Source: Zeus faber (Eukaryota > Chordata > Actinopteri > Zeiformes > Zeidae). From it: a stretch of 64,000 nucleotides of DNA. The position numbers and the translations under genes were made by a program. Where the stretch lies: the NCBI GenBank assembly GCA_960531495.1, contig OY482862.1:5068409-5132408 (forward strand), written 5' to 3'. A model generated the notes under the pieces. It did no database searches. It was not told the origin of the DNA and saw nothing but the letters and a program-made list of their open reading frames with translations. Positions 48,036-60,396 of this stretch are shown here, in pieces (position 1 is the first letter of the stretch; each line of letters starts with the position of its first letter).

Positions 48036-49940
48036 CAGCAAAATTACCCCCAATCAAATTGAGCTATTCCTTCGGCTGTTGAAGTCTTTGATTTTCGGCA
48101 GAACTTTGATCAACCAGACCCGTAATAGCTTTGACGGGATAAGAAAGGCTCCTTTCTAGTTTAGTGAAATGTAAAAAGTAGGCCAGGCATCCATAAATTA
48201 TGGCGTAAACAGCTCTGGAAGAGGACTCAAATGTGATTTAAATGTTGCCTTGAAATCTACAGCAGTTTATATCGGCGCTCCCCGCGGAAAGCTCTTCAGA
48301 ACACTTTAAATGCCATTCAAAATGCACTTTCTCTCTGTGCTCAGTCATAATTCTGTGCTGGCTTATCGACAAAGACACGGGACTAAACACGTCTGCTTCC
48401 CAAGATCATTCCAGCAGGATGGATGGATTGGCATCCGAATTTGTGGGTCTATCTCTGTGTGTTGTTAGTGGGTCGGTCTCTGTGTGTTTGAGTCGGGGTT
48501 TGTTCGTGCAAGAGTGTGTACGTATGAAAGAGAAAGCCGTGTCCACGTGCTTTCATGTTATGCATAAATATGGACTATATGTGTCAGAATTGATGACTGG
48601 ATAGCTGCAGCAGTGGCTGTAATGCTAGAGCCCTCCGGAAAGAGCCTGGCAGTTCTGTCCCAAATCCCGGTGAATTCAGAAATTAACAAAGGGTTTAATA
48701 TTTGGGCCTTTCACAACACGGAAACCAAAGCAAGACATCCTGCCTTCCTGTGAAATAGCTAGGTTTTCTTTTTCAACGCACGCGAGAGGGGCTTCTTCGC
48801 CTTTGGTTTGAGCAGGAAGCCATTTCCTCATCTGTAATGTCATATAATTTGCGGGCTTTTTTTTCTTATATTTTTCTCTTTTTTTTATCTTTGATGGCAG
48901 TCCATCTGCGGCTGTGAAAAGACCTCAATCTGTTCGTTTGGCGCCCATTGTGGCCACATTTCCTGTTTGCATCTGCCAAACGGGCCTTGTCAGCTGCCCC
49001 TCAGACATGTCCAATTACTTATCAATCTGGGGATTGGTTGGATGAATGGAGAAATGAATAGACAGTTGGCTGGATTAGCAGATCGAAGGATGACATGAGA
49101 TGAATATGGAAAATAGAAAGGGCATTGACAGGTAAGTGATCAACAATGCAGCACTTTGAGAGCCCAGTGTTTGTAAATCAATATCAATGAAGTGGTTATA
49201 CATGGGAAGAGACAAAAATAGTTATATATAAAAAAAACAAAAAACATTTTGAGTGTTCCCTTCGGAGAGCATCTCCAAGTAAACAAACTAATGTCACCGT
49301 TCCCAATGACTGAATGGCGGCTGTTTTGATTGATGGTGGCCCACCGCCGGGTCACGGCCACCAACACGCGTGAAGACTCCCGAGTCCAAGAAGGCCCGCC
49401 CCTTCACCATCGGCTGGATGACAGTTGTCGACTCTTCCGAAGCTTGTCGCCAGATTTATGGGGGCCAATCGAGACACATATTTACTTTCTTGGAGGCCCT
49501 GGTCATCAATCACAATGCAAACACGCCAAGGACATCCTGCTTTCTCCGACATCTGCTATCCCGCAGACAAACTCAAATTGATTGACGTTGGGGGTGGGGG
49601 GTGGGGGGGCCTTCAATGGGTATATACAACAAGTTGGTTCCGTGTCGAAATGGTCAAATCTGCTATTTTTCACGAACAGCCAGAGAGTATTAATTGTTGA
49701 GGCTCCTAACTTGGAGACATGTGACACGTTACATCTATATGAGTCAAGCTGGGCTTCAGGCCAACGAGGTCAAAGATGTCGATGGCAAACAAGAGGATTT
49801 TTAGAAAGGGCATTTATCGGGGATAAAGGCAAAGCATTTACTTTAAGTCGAAGAACACTTCTTAAAAGTAAGATTCAATTTCTCATTTTGGAGTAGAGAG
49901 CATTAAAAGTTACTTATTCCACCTGGAGAAATGCATGGAA
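48036..49940. other. Repeat-free stretch, candidate conserved non-coding DNA
   Basis: No mobile element is recognised over about 1.9 kb. 48760-49030 and 49320-49580 have balanced composition, long stretches without low complexity, and short frames without family features. This is the longest quiet part of the window, but the sequence alone cannot show conservation. 49590-49612 is G-rich. Confidence 0.35.
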
Positions 49941-49946
49941 TTACAC

Positions 49947-49972
49947 CCCCCCCCCCCCCCCGCCCCCCTCCC
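49947..49972. repeat. Poly-C tract
   Basis: Sixteen Cs, a G, then more Cs. Confidence 0.95.
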
Positions 49973-50590
49973 ATGTGAGATAGCTTGGAGAACCATTTTC
50001 TCAAAAGCTGGCTGAATAATCTTATATTCCCATTTCTAGGCCGGTCAATTTATCTTCCGAGAAGAAGAAAGAGGAAAAAGATGAGATCTATTGTTTTATT
50101 TTCAAGATTTACTGGCTTGGATTTATTTCTCCCCTTTTTTCTGGCAGTGGGAACATTGGTTCAGCGGATGGTGGGGAGTGGGGGAAAGAGCTGGTCAAAG
50201 AAAAAAAAGAAATAAACGTGCCGATCCAATTTTCAAGCTGCGCTATTCCTCAGTGAGATCCAATCCACGGCCCTCGTGCTCCGTGTCTCTTTTTTGCTTT
50301 GTCCTTTGCAAAATCGCGGGGGCAGTGGGGCCCCGGCTATCAGGGAGCACATTCTATGAATCTGCTCTGATAATCAGAGACCTGAGACGGCATTCAGCGA
50401 GTCCGACAAAAAGAAATGGAAGGGAAATGAAGCAAATGCACACACTTTGGTTTTGTTTTCTATTAACCAGGGACACCTTTAGTTGGCGCCTTTTGTTTTC
50501 CCCAACCTGATGAAAACTGGATGAATAATTTACATCCCCCTTGATGGCCGCCCCCACACTTTCCCCACATCCCACACTGATAACCATTCA
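49973..50590. other. Unique-looking DNA
   Basis: A 139-codon open frame at 50091-50510 has no recognisable domain. Confidence 0.45.
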
Positions 50591-50718
50591 TATTGTGTAG
50601 GTCCCCTCATGGCGCCAAAACAGCTCTGACCCGTCGAGGCATGGACTCCACAAGACCTCTGAAGGTGTCCTGTGGTATCTGGCACCAAGACTTTTGCAGC
50701 ATCTTTTAAGTCCTGTAA
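50591..50718 (-). mobile_element. Tc1-like transposon fragment, minus strand
   Basis: The reverse complement matches the last ~125 bp of the transposase gene of the copy at 54064-55176 (near 55045-55155), including TCTTGGTGCCAGATACCACAG and CAGAGGTCTTGTGGAGTCCA. It stops short of the inverted end. Non-coding. Confidence 0.88.
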
Positions 50719-51072
50719 TACATCTTTCCCACTGCACCAAAAACTCGGCAACACTCGCTAACATCCAGCATTTGTCATCACTGGGAAAGGAAAAACCGGG
50801 GTCTCAGTCCCGGGTCAAATGACCCTGCAGTATACACAGGTTTTAATCACTCCACCTCTGATGGGCTCTGATGTGAACAGGACGTGCGGGTCGACCCGCT
50901 AATTTGTGCCACTTCACCGGCCGATGCCACGCGCGTTGAAGTTCCGGATGTTGCCGCGTTAATAGATAGGAATATGCATGTGTCACTCCATCATGTCATG
51001 TCCGATTTAGAATGCAAAATCAAAATCAGAAGGGTTTTTTTTCCGTATGGGGGACCATGAAATGTTGTGAGC

Positions 51073-51076
<4 letters not shown>
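50719..51076. other. Unique-looking DNA
   Basis: Nothing recognised. Confidence 0.5.

Positions 51077-51127
<51 letters not shown>
51077..51127. repeat. (TA)n microsatellite
   Basis: About 24 TA units. Confidence 0.95.
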
Positions 51128-51128
<1 letters not shown>

Positions 51129-51333
51129 AATTCATGGGGCAAAAAAAATGGGGGGGGGGGAGATTTGGGGCATATATTTTGGAGTTCCTGATGAATTATT
51201 AAGTACTCTGGCACAAGACACATCTAATATGCAGTCATTTCGAAGAACTCTGCAAGGATGTGTGCACGTGTGTGTGTGTGCGAGCAGTGGACATTCTTCT
51301 TGTGTTTTGCAACAATACTGGGAAAAAATGTGT

Positions 51334-51335
<2 letters not shown>

Positions 51336-51401
<66 letters not shown>
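51336..51401. repeat. (TG)n microsatellite
   Basis: About 31 TG units. The surrounding His/Thr and Cys/Val frames on both strands are artefacts of it. Confidence 0.96.
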
Positions 51402-51403
<2 letters not shown>

Positions 51404-53861
51404 GCGTACACATGCGTATATTTGTGTGTACATCCTGTTAAACTTCCAGGGCTACGACCCGAAAACACGACGGGCAGGAATTCATTAAAAACGATTCATT
51501 CCAGGGGAGGAGAAGAGACACTACTTTCCATTTGAACTGAGACATCCGTTACACTCCTCATACTTACAGTACTACTGCGCTGCAGGAGAAGGTAAAATAA
51601 GAGAAGGTACTATACAGTATTCATGTTGTGTTGTGTTAGTGTCATTCAGCATTAGGGAGAGAACTGCTGTCTGTCTCGCAATAACCCCCTTTAGTCTAAA
51701 GGCGCTTATTTTGCTATAATGACCGGCTGGCTGCACATTATCCCACTTATTGCCCGGCTACTCACGAAATAAAAGAATACGATTGAGAAGGAAAATTAAT
51801 TCAAAATGATTTTCTAACTATGCCTATTTAAAAAAAAACTAAATTTTAACCCTTCTTCAAGTCTTCCATGCAGTTTCTATGTTAGCATCACAAGATGCAT
51901 GTAGCACGTTATTCAGAAATAACTGACCTGCTAAGTGCCACTATTGACGAGACGGAATCGAGTATTCCATGGAGCAGTGTGATAAAGTACATACACTGAC
52001 TCCTCACTGTCATCCCCGAGTTGATGCAGTATTTGTTACAATACTTTTCATCAAAACATGGGTATTAAAATACATAAACATGTCACAATCCAGCAGTGAA
52101 GGAGACTTATTATAGATAAAATTACAACTTCCCCAGAAGTAATTTTTTCTATGGACACACACAAATATTTGCCATCTTAACGTCCTGCGGTCTCTGGCTT
52201 GAACTTAACGTGCTAACCTCTCTATTGGTATTCTGCACGGGCCTTATTAAATATTCACTGCTCTGTCTCTGGGGACAGGCAGGTTTATTGGAGTGCATCA
52301 TTTCCCCTTTGCCCGGCTCCTTTTCTGCCCATTCCTGTGGTGACATGTAAAGGGTTTGCTGTCTTCAAAGCAGCCATGACTTATCCATTAGGATGAGGGG
52401 GAAATGCTTGATGGCCCAACAGTGTTTCCAGTTTGTTTTGGTCTTCGTGTTTCTAAAAATGGAATGGCGCACGTCGCCACACGACTGCCGCACTCGGGAA
52501 GCTACTTTGCTAATGGAGTTTCGTTTTTTTCCTTTTTCAGACTTCAAAAACAATGAAAAGTACTCAAACATTGATAAAGAGCTATGCAGCTGAACTAAAG
52601 GGTTTGGTGTTTGGGAATCCTTAATATATATTTTTGGGACTATGATAAGATAATATTATCACCCTGATGCTCGGGTCACATCGCCGGCGGCGGTGTAGCT
52701 GTTTACTTGGCAAAATAAAAGGGTGGGAGCCCTATTGTTTTTGTTAATGAAAAACCGACAAACCCGGAGACATGATCACTAAAATGTCTAATCAGGGCAG
52801 CAAATGTCTAAGCATTGCAGACTACTGATTGGACCTCTACTGGACCAAGATGATGGCACCTACAGATGGTCTTTATGTGTGTTTTTTGTTTGTAGGTTAG
52901 TTTGCCAATGTTAAGTTTAGTCGTGCGAATCCCACCAACTGTACAGCCGCCAAGATCTTCTGATCATAGGATTACAGTGTAACCAGGCCGTTATGAGTGA
53001 ACTTCCGCGCTCATAAAATATACCAGAGGAGAGGACACTGGGCTCACCGCGGATCGTTGTCGGCTCCGGCAGGCGGCGTTGCCGGCTTTATTCGGCCTGC
53101 TCGCCGACTGGACTCTCGGCAGAATGGAATTTGTGAAACTTGTTTATTGTCTGATCGCAATTATCCAGCAAAGTAAATATTCCATGCATTCGTATGCCCG
53201 CTGCAGGCTCCGTGGAGCGCGCACACACACACAGGCTCCGCAGACACGGGACGCACAGGGCTTTTTTTTTTTTCGTTCAATAAGGAAAAAGTAAGTACAT
53301 CTAAAATAATAAAAACACACTGCTTTATTTTGTTTCATTTGGAGAAACAGGAAATGGAAACGCGCTGCGGAGCATATCTGCAAAAATCTCTATTCCTAAT
53401 TACGTTGGGGGGGGGGACCCCTGGACCCCGCCTATTGCTGCCTGCAGCTATTCTAATTATGATTTTGTTTTTAAATTAATCTATTTTTCTTTAAGATATG
53501 TTTTAATAGGCACACTGGTAATGTCACCAACAAAACCAATATTATTGTAATGATATTGAGTTATATCGACTTTTTAATCCTGCTTTGATCTTATTGCAAG
53601 ATTTAGTTTATGATTAACAGATCATAAAATACAAAACAAAATAGACCCAAGTAGACCAAATCAAAAATTTTATTTTCCGCAATATCATGAATCCAATCCA
53701 GTTGTTTTCTGCCAGTGCCAAGTCTCAGTTTTGATGTTCAGGTAAATTTTGAACTTTTTTCTAATGTTTTAAACATTATATCCATTGTCGGACACAAAGG
53801 ATGCATTAAAATGTAAAATGCATTTTATCATAGATACTATTTAATTCGATTTACATATCAG
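51402..53861. other. Mostly unique DNA
   Basis: No gene is recognised over about 2.4 kb. 52150-52560 is free of low complexity and could be conserved non-coding sequence. 53260-53272 is a T run and 53406-53417 a G run. Confidence 0.4.
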
Positions 53862-54063
53862 CGTTTGCGTGCCTCCGTACTCATCAGCCAATACGGTAAA
53901 CATTTGGTTTTGTTCTACGACAAAGTAAAAAATGTTCAGATTTTATTCCATTTAGATTATGAATGGTCTTGGTATCCCACTGTGGTGGCAGTTTTGGATT
54001 TATTTTTACTTTGTCGTAAAACAAAAACACATTTTTGGAAAGGTGTCATCTTGAAGGTCAACA
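53862..54063 (+). repeat. Element B relative, left part
   Basis: 53862-53910 matches 40345-40400 (CATCAGCCA followed by the CGGTAAACATTT word). The remainder is diverged. The element is interrupted by the Tc1-like transposon immediately to the right. Confidence 0.5.
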
Positions 54064-55176
54064 TACACCGACCAGCCAACAACATTAAAACCACTTACAG
54101 GTGAAGTAAATAACATGGATCATCTTGTTCCAGTGGCACATGTCAAGGGGTGGGATAAATCAGGCAGCAAGTGAACAGTCAGTTCTTGAAGTTGATGTGT
54201 TGGAAGCAGGTAATAATGGGCAAGTGTAAGGATCTGAGTGACTTTGACAAGGGCCAAATTGTGACGGCTAGACGACTGGGTCAGAGCATCTCCAAAACAA
54301 CAGGTCTGGTGGGGTGTTCCCAGTATGCAGTAGTTAGTACCTACCAAAAGTGGTCCAAGGAAGGACAACCGGTGAACTGGCGACAGGGTCATGGTCGCTC
54401 AAGGCTCATTGATGCACGTGGGGGGTGGAGTCCAGCCCGTCTGGTCCGATCCCACAGAAGAGCTCCTGTAGCACAAATTGCTGAAAAAGTTAATGCTGCT
54501 ATGATAGAAAGGTGTCAGAACACACAGTGCATCACAGCTTGCTGCATATGGGGCTGTGTAGCTGCAGAGCGGTCAGAGTGTCCATGCTGACCCCTGTCCA
54601 CTGCCAAAAGCACCTACAATGGGCATGTGAGCATCAGAACTGAACCATGGAGCAATGGAAGAAGGTGGCCTGGTCTGATGAATCATGTTTTCTTTTACGT
54701 GTGTGTAAATGTCCTTTACCTGGGGAAGAAAAGCCAGCGGAGGCAATGTTCCGCTGGGAAACCTTGGGTACTGGAATTTATGTGGATGTTACTTTGACAT
54801 GTACCACCTACCTAAACATTTTCATACTGTAGACCAAGGACGCACATTCATGGCTACGGTATTCCCTGATGGCAGTGGCCTCTTTCAGCGGGATAGTGAG
54901 TCCTGCCACACTGCAAAAACTGTTCAGGAATGGTTGAGGAACAAGACAGAGTTCAAGGTGTTCATTTGGCCTCCAAATTCCCCAGATCTTAATGCGATCG
55001 AGCATCTCTGGGATGTGCTGGAACAACTTACAGGACTGAAAGGATCTGCTGCTAACATCTTGGTGCCAGATACCACAGGACACCTTCAGAGGTCTTGTGG
55101 AGTCCATGTCTCGATGGGTCAGAGCTGTTTTGGCGGCACGAGGGGGAGCTACACAATATTAGGCAGGTGGTTTTAA
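54064..55176 (+). mobile_element. Tc1-like transposon, defective
   Basis: This plain DNA transposon moves by cut-and-paste into TA. The left inverted end (ACCGACCAGCC then ACATTAAAACCAC) starts at a TA at 54064. The right side reaches GGCAGGTGGTTTTAAT at 55160-55176 and then stops, so the outer part of the right inverted end is lost. The body carries a complete left untranslated region and a damaged transposase gene. It lies between two parts related to element B, so it may have inserted into that element. Confidence 0.93.
54216..55158 (+). pseudogene. Tc1-like transposase pseudogene
   Basis: The start is taken at 54216 (MGKCKDLSDFDKGQIV...), the usual start of this fish lineage, rather than the in-frame upstream methionine. 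Residues about 1-105 form the paired-type helix-turn-helix DNA-binding half. The first catalytic Asp is in WSDES (54671-54685) and the third catalytic residue in an IEHLWD motif near 55000. The middle Asp follows a QRDSESCH stretch, where intact relatives read QDNAPCH. Breaks: a one-base loss near 54503 shifts the frame, a stop replaces Trp near 54638 (before the MEQWKKVAWSDE part), and three short internal losses lie near 54708, 54733 and 55027. It cannot encode an active enzyme. Confidence 0.88.
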
Positions 55177-55329
55177 TCCCTAAACTGAGATATTGACCTT
55201 TGACCCCCCGACCAGAGGTCATATTTGACCCTATATCTCAATAATTAAAAGAGCTACCAAAGGACAGTCAAGTGTTTTGGACAGCTCTGGACATGTTCTT
55301 TTAGAGGGGTGTTAGTGTCAAACATATAA
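55177..55329. other. Spacer right of the Tc1 element
   Basis: Not recognised. It contains TTGACC words near 55195-55235. Confidence 0.4.
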
Positions 55330-55715
55330 TTCAGGGCTTTGCACATTACATATGTAAATTCTGACAACACAGGTATATTCCCACATTACCAAATTAACCC
55401 CGACCAAATGAACGCTCCCACCCCCCCCACACACACACACACACAAACACAACTCCCCGCACTAGTGTACTTTCGTCAGCTTAGTTTTAGTTTCAGTGTA
55501 CATATCTGCACCCCCCTACCGCTTCTAAAGTAGAAGAAAATCTAACCATTCAAATGAATCGCTTTAAATTAAGTTATGTGTAGAACAAAAAAAGCCAGAC
55601 AATCGTGCTGCAGGACACGATTCAGTAGACTAATTTTTGTGACAGAGCACAAAAAAGCGCAAGACTGGGTTGCAATTTCTGTATTCCCGACCACAATGTT
55701 TTCTAACTGTTTTTT
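55330..55715. repeat. Element B relative, right part with inverted end
   Basis: 55480-55700 matches the right inverted end of the complete element (41345-41580), including TTAGTTTTAGTTT, CATTCAAATGAAT and GGACACGATTCA. 55338-55400 matches 40960-41003 on the opposite strand, so this copy has been rearranged. A short (CA)n run lies at 55428-55446. Confidence 0.75.
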
Positions 55716-57713
55716 TTAATTTAAGTTATAAATAAATTAACTTTGCTCCATTTGAGAATATGTCCTTGTGCAAAATTAATAAATAAATAAAAACAATTTT
55801 CGCCTGTTTTGCCAAATAGGATTAATATTGTTTTTAATTAAACTCCATGAAATGTCTTATCTTATCTTTCTTTTTAAATTTGCTTTATTGCTTTCTGTCT
55901 TTTGTTGTTACACAGAGGGTGAAATAAAAAACAATTAATAAATCAGAGGATTCCTTGCACAAAAGAACTTCATTACTCCCTTCATCTGTGACCAATTCCA
56001 AGCACCACCTTTGTACACATGTTCTCGGCATTTGGTTTCTTTTTTTGTTTGTTTTTTTGAAGGTTTTTGATAAATTGTTCAAAAGGGATAAAGGCGGGAT
56101 TACTGGGCACATCAAAAACCCCACACAGAGGCAATTAGGTTGGGAAAGGGATCTGTTGTCCCATATCAGTGTTAAAGAATATAAATTAGTCATGCTTGAC
56201 TAACATCACTCTAATAATTGGATAACAAGCTCATACTTACTGTTGGATATCTTTAACCTCTATGACAATGTCATTGTGTGAGATGGAAACATAAATATCT
56301 GAGGAGGTGGACCCCTCTTGGGTATGAAAGATCAAAGTTTTAATCTAGATTTGTGTTTTTCCCAACAGGGCCTTTGGATAAAAAACACATACAGAATTTC
56401 CTGGTTTGGAACAGCACTGGCAATAGTGGGGGTTGAATAGGAATACAAGATATCTGCCTGGCTGTACTGCAGCCTTTTGAGATTGACTTGGGCAACTTCA
56501 GTTTAGTCATTTGGAGCTAGGTGTCCTTCTCAATGCCACTTAAAATAGCGTCTGAGTGGAAAAAATACACCATGTGAATATTCAAACTGGCAAAGGTGCT
56601 GCCATTAAAGCTTTCCCCCCTACCGCCAGCCCTGATATTAAATAGCAATTTTACTTGCTCACCCTGACTTCAAATATCGGAATAAAGTCATTTCAACACA
56701 GCCTTTATGGTCACCTAATAATACAAGTGTGTAATTCTTGTCACCTAATGGTATTTAAACTGATAGTTATCGGTTTCAGATTGTTTTTTTTGGGTTTTTT
56801 TTTACATTTTCGCATGATACATTTTCAGAAAAGGCTATGAGAAGTTGGATAAATGTGAATTATGACTGTTTGGCCAACATGGTCGTTCCTTGCTTTATTC
56901 GAGGCCACGAACTGTATTGATGCATTTGAAAAGGAAAAAAAAAAAAGAAAAACCGTAAAAGGATTTAACACAAACGGTTGTTGATAGATAAACCTTCACA
57001 AAAGCTAAAGATACATGGTTTGCCAGAAAAGGTCTCGTTGTTTCTGTCCGGCCAACCTTTCACAAGGTTGACTGAAGGGTGGCAGCTTGTTGGTGTAGTT
57101 ATGTGTGCTGCAATCCGTACAAAGAGATTAGTTTAATATCAGTCAGCCTGGATGTATGGAATTTTCTTGGAGTGTCAGGCAATAACGCCCCCCAGGGAAT
57201 TTCCGCTAAAATGCTGCTTAAATGCTGCCCGAGCTTATCGGAATTCCGAAGTGTGACAACTATGAATAAAACATTAACAAATATGATGATGATGGGGCGA
57301 GAGTGTGATTGCTTTGCTGCCTCTTTGGTCAAGAAGCTTTATGAGAACGCCGGGGATGTGGGGTGGACTACAGAAATCTTTGGTTTTGAGGTTGTTTAAT
57401 CTCATTTACCCAGAGTAATTGACGCTCACTCAATCAACGGCCGGAAGTGCTCATTGCAGTGACTAGAAAGTAAAACGATTTGCCATTTAACCAGAGATTT
57501 CATACCCATACAAATGTGGGAGGTAAGGAGAGGTTCTCTGAAAAAGTGCATAACTGTGACACATGTCCAGACCAGAGTTGGAAAGAAAGGAGTTAAAACA
57601 ACTGAACCAATACCGTCTTCAACCAGTTATATGCTTTATGCTTAATTGAATATAACTAAAATTCAGCACTTGTTTTATTTACTACTTACTAACAGCTATT
57701 CCAATTAATTAAG
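55716..57713. other. Unique-looking DNA
   Basis: No element is recognised. A 106-codon frame at 57079-57399 has no known domain and opposes a frame on the other strand. 57080-57420 has balanced composition and might be conserved non-coding DNA. Confidence 0.4.
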
Positions 57714-57814
57714 TATTGCACAATGCCATTTTCAATTTAGGTAACCATTAGAGAGTATACATAATATGTATACTCTCTAATGGTTATCTAAACTGAAAAT
57801 GTCATTGTGCAATA
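57714..57814. repeat. 101-bp near-perfect palindrome
   Basis: Arms of 50 bp (57714-57763 and 57765-57814) pair at 47 of 50 positions around a single central base. The centre is GTATACATA-A-TATGTATAC. The (AATTA)n array begins about 10 bp further on. Confidence 0.95.
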
Positions 57815-57823
57815 GTAGAACAT

Positions 57824-57904
57824 AAATTAAATTAAATTAAATTAAATTAAATCAAATTAAATTAAATTAAATTAAATCAAATTAAATTAAATTAAATTAA
57901 ATTA
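57824..57904. repeat. (ATTAA)n pentanucleotide array
   Basis: About 15 ATTAA units with two ATCAA variants, followed to 57975 by a TTAATTATT-rich low-complexity stretch. Confidence 0.95.
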
Positions 57905-57975
57905 TAAAATGTATTAATTATTAATTATTATAATTCAATTATTAATTATTAATTATAAAATGTTATTATTAAATT

Positions 57976-60356
57976 AGTAGAACCTTAAATCTGATGTCAG
58001 TCCACAAACATGCGAAACAAAGGCGAAAGATTTGAATTCCAGAGCCAATCAAATGAAAGCATTTCTACTTCTAAGCTTAGATACTAACCGCAGTTTGGTT
58101 AAAATGGCAAATAATAATAATGATAATAACCTTATGTAAAGCCCCTTACATACATGATATGCAACTCAAAGTGATTTACATTAATAGAAGGAAAAATAGC
58201 ATTATAAGATAGGTAGATATACTACACTCATAGCATATTTGGGTCATCAATTAAGGCTTTGAAGGATGGCAATAAGAATTTCCTTCAATTGAGTCAATAT
58301 CATTCCTCAGTGAATGATTTATCTTTATTTACTGCTCTTGAATTCACTTCAATTCACAATTGTCACTATTCTTAGTGCAGAAATTCCCCTGTTTATCGTC
58401 ATTGTTTGGCCTGATCTATTGAAAACAACAGCATTGTCATGATATAATTTGGGGGGGAAATAGTGCATATCAAAGCAATATACAATTTGTTTATTAATTC
58501 AGTGTTGTTGCTGACAGCGTCTCATAATTCTGGACTTAATCCCAGACCCGTGGATTAACCCCTTGTCTCCCACTTTCAAAGAGAGGGGAGAAGAATCTGC
58601 TTTTTCACTGTGAGCCAAACCCAGGGCCCTTTTGATGTTTAAACATCTCCACCCATCCTAGCCAACAGAGAATCAGGTCTAGGAAAGTGATTAAGCAGCA
58701 AGATGTGTGTGGGGTAGCGATCCCTCTCTGCAAGACAGACGACCATTAAGAAAAATCAGCGCCGCTTGCGCACTAATTCGGCCGATTACAGGACAGTTGT
58801 GCAGCCGTGGGAAGGAAGCTGCGCAGGTGAGCCCCCATGGGGTCGGTCAACTGAACGATGAACTCCTTTTCCCTCCTTCCCCCGTCGCCCTCTGACGGTC
58901 ACACGAGAAGTTCTTCAAAAATATAATTCACGAGCACAGACTCTGGTGTCTGGGCACTCAAAGGACAATACTCACACTCTCCTCCTTGAAAACACACACG
59001 GTTGAAAAGAACACACACATTACTTCCCTTTGTCTTCCTTGTCTGAATTTGTCTGAATTTACATTTAGGCACAAGTTTATCTGGAAGTGTCCAATCCAGG
59101 TCCTAATCCAGGCCACATTCCTGAAAAACACTTCTCCAGTTCTGCGTTTTTAGACAAAGTTGTATCGAGAGTTATTGATTAAATCACCCTGTAATAAAAG
59201 TAATAGTACAATGCAAATGTTTTCATTCAAACTGAAAAAAATCCAGCCTCTCTAAAACGGCGGCTGATGGAGATGTGAGTGGAAGAATAAAAGTGTGTTT
59301 TTGTCATGTGTTTTTACTTCCATCAGGATGCTTCGATTCATTGCATGCCTTATAGTTTTACTCAAATCAAGTGTTTTGTTGTAATATATTTTCTTATTAT
59401 TGGTACAAATATCAATTTGTTAAGTTGGGTTGTTAGAAATACATTTTTATTGTACGCTGAATTTTCACTGAATGTCATGTTAAGATGTGTTTAAATGTCT
59501 GAATGTTTTCAATCCCTGATATGTGATTTGTTTTGGGGACACAGTTTACACATGCTGTTTCGAATCGCTGAATTGACGTTGATGGAAGGAATTTAATAGT
59601 AGCATAATAGTAGAAATAAACTCTGTTGTTTAACGGACTGAGAGATGATGCCCCTTCAAGGGGTTGGCAAAAAGAACACAACCTTTCTCACTGGTAATAA
59701 CAGTGGCTGAAGTTGTCTGGCAGCTCTACCGTAGCTTTTGCTGCATTTTAATTTTAGCTTTTTCCCTGTGTTTCCTCAACTAGGTTAAATAACGTTTTCC
59801 TGCTACTCTCTGCACAAGCTGACGTCAGATCGTCACAGATTTCCTTATACAGTCTTATATGCTCCATCCAATCTGCTGTGCGTTTCTCCAAACAAAACCA
59901 ATAAAAAAAAAGTGGTTTTATTGTAGATGTATTAATTTGATTTAAATTGATTTTATTTTATTTTCCGAGGTTTACATGAAACAAAAAATCCCCTGCGTTC
60001 GAGAGTCCCGGTGACTGCCGTCCCGGTGCAGTGTACGTGTCTCCCACAAGCCTGGAGAACTGGCAACGAAGGTTAGAACAAACGACCACAGACCAGCACA
60101 AATATTTTAAAAGAAAGAGAAATTATTACCAACTGTCCATGATAAAACTGCAGACAAGGGAAATTTTTGTTTCTTTCTGGGTGCAGTGTGCATCTACGGA
60201 AAGTTACTGGAGGCTGCGAGACGCGATCTGCTCCGCGTTTCTGCAAACAAAACCGTAGATGCATTTATTTTATAGATTTTATGTTATAATGTTTACGTAA
60301 TTGAATGAAGCAACAAAGCCCCAAGGCTGCAGCTCCAAGCTGGTCTGGACACACTA
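57976..60356. other. Mostly unique DNA with a short direct repeat
   Basis: 59872-59930 and 60226-60275 share ATCTGCT, GCGTTTCT and CAAACAAAACC and GTAGATG words in the same orientation, about 350 bp apart. No gene is recognised. Confidence 0.4.
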
Positions 60357-60396
60357 CACTAAAAGCCCACTTTCAGAAAAAAGTGGGCTTTTAGTG
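60357..60396. repeat. Perfect 17-bp hairpin
   Basis: CACTAAAAGCCCACTTT and its exact inverse flank a six-base loop (CAGAAA). Confidence 0.93.

Noticed and set aside
50091-50510. 139-codon open frame as a gene
   Set aside because: No recognisable motif; the translation is rich in Phe, Trp and Cys without a pattern.
57079-57399. 106-codon open frame as a gene
   Set aside because: No family recognised and an opposing frame overlaps it. Conservation would be needed before calling it.
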